Assembly (NCBI GenBank): GCA_934364765.1
Contig: CAKRMO010000043.1
Span: forward strand, 1-7,993
From: an uncultured Bacteroidaceae bacterium
Lineage (GTDB): Bacteria > Bacteroidota > Bacteroidia > Bacteroidales > Bacteroidaceae
DNA: 7,993 nucleotides
Reading direction: 5' to 3'
Notes under the pieces: model-generated
What the model saw: the letters and a program-made list of their open reading frames with translations, nothing else
Told to the model about the DNA's origin: nothing
The model's database searches: none
In this document: one piece after another, positions 1-5,770 of the stretch
How the letters are laid out: each line of letters starts with the position of its first letter
Position numbering within the stretch: position 1 is the stretch's first letter
Position numbers and translations under genes: made by a program

Positions 1-391
1 CGTCCGAATTGTTGTGGCTTACTTCAAAGACAGTCAGCTTGCCGTCCGACTCGCACACTTCAGACATCAGGTCAAGTCCGCCTATCCTGAGTATGTGGTT
101 GTCTTCGGGGTCAACCTCGAAAAGAACCGCCTTGTATGTGTAGTATTGCGAATTGTCAAGATAGTAAAGTATTGTGCCCTTGTTCCTGTTGGCATGAGCC
201 ATGAGGAATGTGCCGTTGTAGTATATGCCCTCCTCCCAGCCGTTGGCGGTGTCCTGCACTGCATAGTAGGTGTTTTTCTTGAACTGTGATTTCTCGCCGT
301 CTCCCCCTCCGTTCCCGGAGTCCTGGCACGACACTAATGCGGTTAATCCTATCAATACGGTGAAAATTGTGAAAAGATGGCGCAGGTGCAT
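1..391 (-). CDS. Small lipoprotein of unknown function, C-terminus cut by the window edge
   Basis: The frame reads leftward from an ATG at 391-389 and stays open to base 2, giving the first 130 residues. The N-terminus MHLRHLFTIFTVLIGLTALVSC is a typical lipoprotein signal: one basic stretch, a hydrophobic core of about 14 residues, and a lipobox L-V-S-C with the modified cysteine at residue 22. A flexible linker rich in Gly, Asp, Asn and Ser follows (QDSGNGGGDGE), as is common in Bacteroidales lipoproteins. The rest is polar and rich in Tyr and Asn (YYAVQDTANGWEEGIYYNG; GTILYYLDNSQYYTYKAVLF), which suggests a beta-rich periplasmic or surface domain. I recognise no family. It is transcribed divergently from the rhamnosidase. 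A Bacteroidetes-type -7 box lies about 40 bp upstream of the start. The coding call is firm because of the signal peptide and the uninterrupted frame; the function is unknown. Confidence 0.82.
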   Translation of the reverse strand, partial: MHLRHLFTIFTVLIGLTALVSCQDSGNGGGDGEKSQFKKNTYYAVQDTANGWEEGIYYNGTFLMAHANRNKGTILYYLDNSQYYTYKAVLFEVDPEDNHILRIGGLDLMSEVCESDGKLTVFEVSHNNSD

Positions 392-429
392 AATTTTGAT
401 TTTTTAATTGAAACAGACGCTGTTGACTG

Positions 430-437
430 CAAAAATA
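430..437 (-). promoter_or_regulatory. Candidate -7 promoter box of the lipoprotein gene
   Basis: On the minus strand this reads TATTTTTG, an exact match to the Bacteroidetes sigma-ABfr -7 consensus TAnnTTTG. It would give a 5' leader of roughly 30 nt before the ATG at 391. No clear TTTG -33 element is seen at the expected 19-21 bp spacing, so the assignment rests on one box plus position. Confidence 0.45.
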
Positions 438-446
438 CGAAAATAC

Positions 447-458
447 TGCTAATTAGCA
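447..458. promoter_or_regulatory. 12-bp perfect palindrome, possible operator
   Basis: TGCTAATTAGCA is a perfect 12-bp palindrome. It sits 9 bp upstream of the -7 box at 430-437, between the expected -10 and -33 regions of the leftward promoter. That is a position where a dimeric repressor or activator could act. No regulator gene is in the window, so the operator role is inferred from symmetry and position only. Confidence 0.3.
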
Positions 459-586
459 TGGCATTTGGCTTGGCTGTTGCAAAATAATGTGCCATGGGCA
501 AAATTTTCGCGCCCCGCTTGCCCAAACGGCGTAAACCGTTGAGTTACAAGAAAATAATCACACAGGGAGAATTTCTGCATAACACT

Positions 587-705
587 TTGTTTTTCAAAAG
601 CTTGCAAGCGGCGAAAAAAGGTCTGATGTAATTTGAATTATATCAGACATAATTTTTCCTACATAGGACATAGTTTTTTCCATGTCCGATGTAGTTTTTT
701 GTGAC
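587..705 (+). repeat. Copy A of a ~112-bp repeat containing four 21-bp units
   Basis: After a 35-bp shoulder starting TTGTTTTTCA, four degenerate units follow with an exact 21-bp period: 622-642, 643-663, 664-684 and 685-705. Each starts near TCYGAYRTARTTT (the third starts TAGGACATAGTTT) and is followed by a T- or pyrimidine-rich half. The units can pair: 622-633 with 636-647 (12 positions, one G-U), and 659-671 with 682-694 (13 positions, one A/G mismatch). The second hairpin is followed directly by TTTTTT at 695-700, as in an intrinsic terminator. A second copy in the same orientation lies at 3544-3662, roughly 85-90 percent identical over the shared part by eye. It starts about 175 bp and ends 56 bp before the rhamnosidase ATG. 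The function is unknown. Confidence 0.8.
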
Positions 706-734
706 TCCAATCCCGAACTCACGCATATAATCAT

Positions 735-742
735 TATTTTTG
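735..742 (+). promoter_or_regulatory. Candidate -7 promoter box of the rhamnosidase gene
   Basis: TATTTTTG is an exact match to the Bacteroidetes TAnnTTTG -7 box, 19 bp before the ATG at 762, which would give a short leader of about 13 nt. The nearest upstream TTTG (698-701) is 33 bp away, too far for a normal -33 element. The promoter is therefore supported by the -7 box only. Transcription starting here would exclude repeat array A from the mRNA. Confidence 0.4.
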
Positions 743-761
743 CCATTGAAGCATAAAAATC

Positions 762-3392
762 ATGAAAATAAGAATATCCGCTTTTATAGTTTGCGCGTCC
801 GCCATTTGCGGAACGGCGCAAAACAACCTGAAAACAGATCACCTTGTTTCGCCGCTCGGCATTGACAACGCCGCGCCGAGGCTCTCGTGGCAAACTTCGG
901 GCGAGAGCCAGAAAAGTTATTCTATTGCGGTGGACACAGACAGCGTTGCCGCCGCCTCGGGAAAGGGCGGCGTGTGGAACACCGGCGTTGTGAAGTCCGA
1001 CAGCCAGAGTGCCGTTTACGCGGGAAAGCCCCTGAAACCGTTCACAACGTACTACTGGCGCGTGGCTGCGGTTGCGGCTGACGGGAAAACGTACGTTTCG
1101 CCTGTGGCAAGGTTTGAAACCGGGATGATGGACGTTAAAAACTGGCAGGGATCGTGGATTGGCGACAACAACAGCCGCGACCACAAGCCGGCGCCCTATT
1201 TCAGAAAAACGTTCAACGTGGAGAAACGCGTGAAAAAGGCGAGGGCGTACATTTCCGCCGGAGGGCTTTTTACGCTCTCCATAAACGGCAAAAAGGCGGG
1301 CGACCATTTTCTCGACCCGGTATATACGCGCTATGACCGGCGCTGCAAGTATGTTACTTTCGACGTAACGCCGCTGCTCCACGACGGCATAAACGCCATC
1401 GGGGTTCTGCTCGGCAACGGCTGGTATAACCATCAGGCTCTTGCCGTGTGGGACTTTGAACGCGCTCCGTGGCGGCAGCGTCCCGCCGTTTGCATGGATT
1501 TGAGGATAACTTACGAAGACGGCACTGTTTCGGTGGTTTCCTCGGATTTGAGCTGGCGTTCCTCGTCAGACGGCCCGCTTGTTTACAACAACATATACAC
1601 CGGCGAGCATTTCGATTTCAACAAGAGCGGCCTTAAAGGCTGGGACACTCCGCAGTATGACGACTCCAAGTGGGGCGGCGTGAGGCTCCGGCAGGCTCCC
1701 GCGCCGATAGTGAGCGCACAGGCCATGGAACCGATACGCTTTGTGGAGGACATTGCGGCCAAGAGCATGAAAAAGCTCAACGACACCACTTATATATACG
1801 ATTTCGGCAAGAACATGGCGGGCGTTACCACAGTCAGGCTTCACGGCGACAGCGGCACGGTTGTCAGGGTGGCGCATGGGGAGCGTCTGCATGCCGACGG
1901 CTCGCTCGACCTGAGCAACATCGACGTTTATTATCGCGGCGACAAAAATTCCGAGCCTTTCCAAACCGACATCCTGACGCTCAGCGGCGGCGATGACCGC
2001 TTCACCGCCTCGTTCAGCTACAAGGGTTTCCGATATGTGCAGCTCGTGGCTTCGCGCCCGATAAGCCCTGCGCAAAACAGCGTTGTGGCGCATTTCACGC
2101 ACAGCGACGTGGTTTCGGCGGGGAGCATAAAGTCTTCGAACCCTCTGCTTGACAAGATTGTCGCAGCCACACGCCAGGCCTACATTTCCAATTTAATGGG
2201 CTACCCCACCGATTGCCCGCAGCGCGAGAAGAACGGCTGGACGGGCGACGGGCATTTGGCGATAGAGACCGGGCTTTACAATTACGACGGCTTCACGGTT
2301 TATGAAAAATGGCTTGCAGACCACCGCGACGAGCAGCAGCCCAACGGAGTTTTGCCCGACATTATTCCAACCGACGGCTGGGGATATGGCACGGACAACG
2401 GTTTGGACTGGACGAGCACCATAGCGATTATTCCGTGGAACCTTTACCTTTTCTACGGGGACGAACGCCCGCTGCGCGACTGCTACGACAACATAAAAAG
2501 ATACGTGGACTATGTTGACCGCAACAGTCCCTCGCATCTTTCCTCGTGGGGGCGCGGCGACTGGGTGCCGGTAAAGACACGCTCCGACAAGGAACTTTCG
2601 TCCTCGATATACTTCTATGTTGACGCAACTATACTCGCCAAGGCTGCAAGGCTGTTCGGGAAAGCGGACGACTGCGAACATTATTCCCGTTTGGCACAGC
2701 AGATACGCGATGCCATAAACAACAAGTTCCTTAACCGCGAAACCGGCGTTTATGCCGGTGGCTCGCAAACGGAGCAAAGCATGCCGCTGATGTGGGGTGT
2801 GGTTCCCGACGACATGAGGCCGAAGGCGGCTGCGGCTTTGGCCGAGAGCGTGAAGGCTGCCGGCTGCCACATAGACTGCGGGGTGCTTGGCGCAAAAGCC
2901 GTGCTGAACGCCCTGAGCGAAAACGGCTATGCCGGCATTGCCTACAAAGTGGCTGTGCAGGACACCTACCCCTCCTGGGGCTGGTGGGTTGTGAACGGTG
3001 CGACCTCCCTATTGGAGAATTGGGATTTGAAAGCAACGCGGGACATTTCAGACAACCACATTATGTTCGGGGAGATAGGCGCGTGGCCCTACAAGGCTCT
3101 TGGGGGGATTTTCCCCGACGAGAGCCGCCCGGGGTTCAAGAACATAATCCTCCGTCCCAATTTCGTGAGGGAACTCGGCTCGTTTGAGGCACGCCACAAC
3201 ACGCCATACGGCGAGGTGGTCTCGAAGTGGGAGTGGAACAAAAGGCGCAGCGTGGTGGAATATACGGTAAGCGTCCCCGCCAACTCAACGGCAACTTTCC
3301 ATGCGCCGACAAAGGACGGCACAGGCACGGGCGAAGTGCTGAAAGCCGGCTTGCACCGCATGAAGTTCAAGGCATCCGAACTCGCACAATAA
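762..3392 (+). CDS. Secreted alpha-L-rhamnosidase, glycoside hydrolase family 78
   Basis: The 876-residue protein should hydrolyse terminal alpha-L-rhamnose from glycosides or polysaccharides by the inverting GH78 mechanism. Residues 1-19 form a signal peptidase I signal (cleavage near GTA|QN). The cysteine at 16 lacks a proper lipobox, so a soluble periplasmic enzyme is likely. The domain order fits the family: Ig/FnIII-like domain about 25-122, rhamnosidase N-terminal jelly-roll about 140-315, a second beta domain about 325-450, (alpha/alpha)6 catalytic barrel about 455-785, and a C-terminal beta domain about 790-870. The barrel carries the signature DCPQREKNGWTGD at 484-496. By comparison with Bacillus RhaB (Asp567, Glu572, Asp579, Glu841), Asp484, Glu489 (general acid) and Asp496 are conserved, and Glu752 in LLENWD is the likely general base. 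Length is normal and the frame intact. No SusC/SusD genes or other glycosidases adjoin it. The family is certain; the substrate cannot be read from sequence. Confidence 0.96.
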   Translation: MKIRISAFIVCASAICGTAQNNLKTDHLVSPLGIDNAAPRLSWQTSGESQKSYSIAVDTDSVAAASGKGGVWNTGVVKSDSQSAVYAGKPLKPFTTYYWRVAAVAADGKTYVSPVARFETGMMDVKNWQGSWIGDNNSRDHKPAPYFRKTFNVEKRVKKARAYISAGGLFTLSINGKKAGDHFLDPVYTRYDRRCKYVTFDVTPLLHDGINAIGVLLGNGWYNHQALAVWDFERAPWRQRPAVCMDLRITYEDGTVSVVSSDLSWRSSSDGPLVYNNIYTGEHFDFNKSGLKGWDTPQYDDSKWGGVRLRQAPAPIVSAQAMEPIRFVEDIAAKSMKKLNDTTYIYDFGKNMAGVTTVRLHGDSGTVVRVAHGERLHADGSLDLSNIDVYYRGDKNSEPFQTDILTLSGGDDRFTASFSYKGFRYVQLVASRPISPAQNSVVAHFTHSDVVSAGSIKSSNPLLDKIVAATRQAYISNLMGYPTDCPQREKNGWTGDGHLAIETGLYNYDGFTVYEKWLADHRDEQQPNGVLPDIIPTDGWGYGTDNGLDWTSTIAIIPWNLYLFYGDERPLRDCYDNIKRYVDYVDRNSPSHLSSWGRGDWVPVKTRSDKELSSSIYFYVDATILAKAARLFGKADDCEHYSRLAQQIRDAINNKFLNRETGVYAGGSQTEQSMPLMWGVVPDDMRPKAAAALAESVKAAGCHIDCGVLGAKAVLNALSENGYAGIAYKVAVQDTYPSWGWWVVNGATSLLENWDLKATRDISDNHIMFGEIGAWPYKALGGIFPDESRPGFKNIILRPNFVRELGSFEARHNTPYGEVVSKWEWNKRRSVVEYTVSVPANSTATFHAPTKDGTGTGEVLKAGLHRMKFKASELAQ

Positions 3393-3500
3393 GTTTGGCT
3401 TGCTTCAGAATAAGGGAAATGTCGGGGGCGTATTCATATCACGCCGCCGCATAATCCCTCGCGAAACGGCGAATGCCGCCAAAATCGCATAACACGCTGA

Positions 3501-3551
3501 TTTGCAAGAAGATGCCAAAATAAAAATCTTCGGCTGCAAGTTATTGTTTTT
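3501..3551 (+). terminator. Candidate intrinsic terminator of the rhamnosidase gene
   Basis: The stem pairs TTGCA (3502-3506) and GAAGAT (3508-3513) with ATCTTC (3526-3531) and TGCAA (3535-3539), leaving a small internal loop and a 12-nt A-rich loop. A T-rich tail (TTATTGTTTTT, 3541-3551) follows at once. It lies about 110 bp after the rhamnosidase stop codon. The stem is only moderately GC-rich, so strength is uncertain. The tail overlaps the start of repeat array B. Confidence 0.5.
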
Positions 3552-3662
3552 CAGACGTTTGCAACGGCGGAAAAAAGGTCTGATGTAGTTTAAATTATGT
3601 CTGATATAATTTTTCCTGCATAGGACATAGTTTTTCTTATATCCGATGTAGTTTTCGTGGTT
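3544..3662 (+). repeat. Copy B of the ~112-bp repeat with four 21-bp units
   Basis: Same orientation and architecture as the copy at 587-705: a TTGTTTTTCA shoulder, a purine run, then four units at exact 21-bp spacing (3579-3599, 3600-3620, 3621-3641, 3642-3662). The third unit begins TAGGACATAGTTTTT in both copies. Several differences between copies in the first two units fall at paired positions and give G-U pairs, although one T/T mismatch appears. In the last two units the hairpin is weaker here, with a C/A mismatch, and the final T tract is shorter (TTTT). With copy A, this copy brackets the rhamnosidase gene. Confidence 0.8.
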
Positions 3663-3670
3663 TTGGTTTT

Positions 3671-3800
3671 GCGCCATTTGTAGGGGCGTATGCAATACGC
3701 CCTGTACGCTGCCGCATAAACCGCATCGCAAACCGCCGCCACAACATCACAAAATCGGCGCAATTCAGGGCGTATGCAATACGCCCCTATGGAGGCGCAA
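3671..3800. repeat. Inverted pair of REP-like hairpins (REPIN- or MITE-like)
   Basis: Two copies of the 19-bp near-palindrome GGGCGTAT-GCA-ATACGCCC lie at 3684-3702 and 3768-3786, each able to form an 8-bp GC-rich stem with a 3-nt loop. The flanks show the copies are inverted to each other: copy 1 reads TAGGGG...CCCTG and copy 2 reads CAGGG...CCCCTAT. The similarity extends outward to GCGCC (3671-3675) on the left and GGCGC (3794-3798) on the right. The two enclose about 65 bp, so the whole could fold into one long cruciform. This resembles REP doublets placed between convergent genes. It may also protect the 3' ends of the rhamnosidase or recQ transcripts, but neither hairpin has a T tract. 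Confidence 0.7.
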
Positions 3801-3835
3801 TTTGCTGATTGATTATGATTTATTTTTTTGCGGGT

Positions 3836-5737
3836 TTATGCGTTGAGCTTGTAGCGTCCGTTCCCGGCGGCAACCTCGCCGTTTTGCACCATTCTTTGGA
3901 GTGTTTCCGAAACGGCTGATGCGGAAACTCCGGGAGCTGTGATTTCTGCGGCAAAGTGGGGGAGGCGGTCGCCAAGTATTGACTTGATTGCCGCCAGTGC
4001 CTTTTCTTGTTCCGTTTTTGGGGATTTGGCGCGTTTGTGAGACAGGCACACCTCGCATTTCCCGCAGTCCTGCGCATCTTTCTCCCCGAAATAGTTTAGC
4101 AGGAAACGGCTGTGGCACTCGTCTTTTTCGCAATAGTCGAGCATTGCCTGTATGCGTGCGGAATATTCCTCCTTGCGCTGCTCGTAAACCTCTTTGCTGA
4201 TTACGAGTTCCTCGGAAAGCACGCGGCGTTGCAGGTATGTAACCCTTGGGGTGCGCTTGTGGGGGATGAAATGTATAATTCTCTGGTGCGACAGGCCTTT
4301 CAGAATTTCAATTATGTGCTCCCGCGACATTCCGCAATAGTTTGCCAGCACCTGCTCGTCAATGAACACGTAGTCGGTGAACACTCCGCCGTAATTGCGC
4401 AGCAGCGCCTGGATTACGCTCTCGCTTTCGGGCGATGTGTTGTTAAGCCTGTAAAGCTGCTCCCTGCTTATCATGAACACCACTCTCGGCTTGGTGTCCT
4501 CCTCCTCGCTGTAGTGTATGTAGCCGGCGCGTGTAAGTATGTGCAGCGAGCTTTCCACGGTTTCGGGGAAAAAACGGTATCGTGTGCAAAACTCGGTTAG
4601 GTTGAAATCGTACGACACATCGTAGCCGTCTCCCACGGCAAGTTCGAAGAAATACGCCATGTGGTCGTAAACATTGCGTATGGTGGAGATTGGCGGAAAG
4701 TTTTGCGGCACTCTTCTGAGCAGCTTCGTGCGGTCGCCCTTGTTGTAGAGAAGCACGGCATACGCCTGCCGTCCGTCCCTTCCTGCCCTTCCCGCCTCCT
4801 GGAAGTATGCTTCGGGGGAATCAGGCGACTCGATGTGGATTACGAGCCTTACATCGGCCTTGTCAATGCCCATGCCAAAGGCGTTTGTCGCCACCATGAC
4901 GCGGGTTTCGCCCTCGCTCCAGCTTTTCTGGCGCAGGTCCTTGTCAATGCGCGTCAGTCCGGCGTGGTAGTTGAGGGCTGTGATTTTGTTTTCCTTGAGG
5001 AATTTCGCCACTTCCGCAGTCTCGCGGCGGTTTCGCGTGTAAACAATAGCCGAACCTCCGTAGCTGTTGAGGATATGCAGCAGTTCGCCCGGTTTGTCTT
5101 CGGTTTCCCTTACGACGTATGTGAGGTTTTTGCGCTCAAAGCTCATGCGGAACACGTTAGGCTCCTTGAAGTCCAGCCTCTTTTGTATGTCCTCAACAAC
5201 ATCCTTGGTGGCGGTGGCTGTGAGTGCCAGCACGGGGGCCTTTGGAAAGAGCTTGCGTATTTCGTTAATCTTGAGGTATGACGGACGAAAGTCGTAGCCC
5301 CATTGCGATATGCAGTGGGCCTCGTCAACGGTAATCAGGCTTATCGGCATCTTGCGTGCTTTCCACAGGAAGTACTCCGACGCGAGCCTTTCGGGCGACA
5401 CGTACAAAAACCTGTAGCCGCCGAGGATGCAGTTTTCAAGGGCCGCGACAATCTCGTCCTGCTTCATTCCGTTGTAAACGGCGGTGGCTTTTACGCCGCG
5501 CAGCCTGAGGGCCGTCACTTGGTCTTTCATCAACGCCACAAGCGGTGTAACCACAAGGCAAAGCCCCTCTCCCGCAAGCGTGGGCACTTGGAACGTAACC
5601 GACTTGCCTCCGCCTGTCGGCATAAGCCCGAGCGTGTCGCGCCCCGAGGCGATGCTTTCGATAATGTTGCGCTGAATGCCGCGAAAGTCGTCGTAGCCCC
5701 AGTATTTTTTCAGCGTCTCCCTGAAAATGTCGCCCAT
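3836..5737 (-). CDS. recQ: RecQ-family ATP-dependent DNA helicase, short form without HRDC
   Basis: The 633-residue protein should be a 3'-to-5' superfamily 2 DNA helicase for recombinational repair and fork processing. Visible motifs are FRGIQ at 18-22 (motif 0), Walker A MPTGGGKS at 39-46, DEAH at 138-141 followed by CISQWGYDFRPSY, TATAT at 173-177, and QEAGRAGRDG at 313-322 (motif VI). A zinc site follows with Cys541, Cys558, Cys561 and Cys564, in the C-x16-C-x2-C-x2-C spacing of E. coli RecQ (380, 397, 400, 403). Here the site comes about 160 residues later, because a helical, winged-helix-like segment (about 340-530) sits between motif VI and the zinc site. Only about 69 residues follow, with no HRDC domain. 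I chose the ATG at 5737 because it lies 33 bp after the recJ stop and starts directly before motif 0. It is probably co-transcribed with recJ. Confidence 0.96.
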   Translation of the reverse strand: MGDIFRETLKKYWGYDDFRGIQRNIIESIASGRDTLGLMPTGGGKSVTFQVPTLAGEGLCLVVTPLVALMKDQVTALRLRGVKATAVYNGMKQDEIVAALENCILGGYRFLYVSPERLASEYFLWKARKMPISLITVDEAHCISQWGYDFRPSYLKINEIRKLFPKAPVLALTATATKDVVEDIQKRLDFKEPNVFRMSFERKNLTYVVRETEDKPGELLHILNSYGGSAIVYTRNRRETAEVAKFLKENKITALNYHAGLTRIDKDLRQKSWSEGETRVMVATNAFGMGIDKADVRLVIHIESPDSPEAYFQEAGRAGRDGRQAYAVLLYNKGDRTKLLRRVPQNFPPISTIRNVYDHMAYFFELAVGDGYDVSYDFNLTEFCTRYRFFPETVESSLHILTRAGYIHYSEEEDTKPRVVFMISREQLYRLNNTSPESESVIQALLRNYGGVFTDYVFIDEQVLANYCGMSREHIIEILKGLSHQRIIHFIPHKRTPRVTYLQRRVLSEELVISKEVYEQRKEEYSARIQAMLDYCEKDECHSRFLLNYFGEKDAQDCGKCEVCLSHKRAKSPKTEQEKALAAIKSILGDRLPHFAAEITAPGVSASAVSETLQRMVQNGEVAAGNGRYKLNA

Positions 5738-5770
5738 GTCCTTTACAGCGCGTCTGTTGCCGTCCCTCCG

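Larger units (their letters stand above)
392..761. other. Divergent intergenic region (370 bp) between the lipoprotein and rhamnosidase genes
   Basis: AT-rich, with no credible coding frame. From left to right it holds the leftward promoter candidate (430-437), the palindrome (447-458) and an imperfect inverted repeat at 479-510 (GCAAAAT ... ATTTTCGC, with TGCC-ATG-GGCA inside). Then come a small hairpin at 525-540 (AACGG-6 nt-CCGTT), repeat array A (587-705) and the rightward promoter candidate (735-742). An antisense frame covering 594-1433 runs through part of this region but shows no protein features. Confidence 0.7.
3393..3835. other. Convergent intergenic region (443 bp) between the rhamnosidase and recQ
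   Basis: This spacer between two gene 3' ends holds a candidate rho-independent terminator for the rhamnosidase (3501-3551), repeat array B (3544-3662) and an inverted pair of REP-like hairpins (3671-3800). A minus-strand frame at 3405-3731 translates part of the array as a KNYI/KNYV heptapeptide repeat, but I regard this as the 21-bp DNA period read as codons. No RNA gene or conserved coding region was recognised. Confidence 0.7.

Noticed and set aside
525..540. Small hairpin AACGG-6 nt-CCGTT as a terminator
   Set aside because: Only 5 bp of stem with no T tract, and it lies between divergent genes where no transcript is expected to end.
622..705. Possible CRISPR array
   Set aside because: Units are contiguous, degenerate and 21 bp long with no spacers, and no cas gene is present.
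594..1433. Long minus-strand open frame (279 codons) antisense to the rhamnosidase start and covering repeat array A
   Set aside because: It lies opposite a certain GH78 gene, its protein is Arg/Val/Ala-rich without domain features, and it ends inside a repeat. Long antisense frames are expected in GC-richer genes of this codon usage.
3405..3731. 108-codon minus-strand frame with KNYI heptads
   Set aside because: The heptads are the 21-bp DNA repeat read as codons. The matching frame in copy A contains a stop, and the rest has no recognisable feature.
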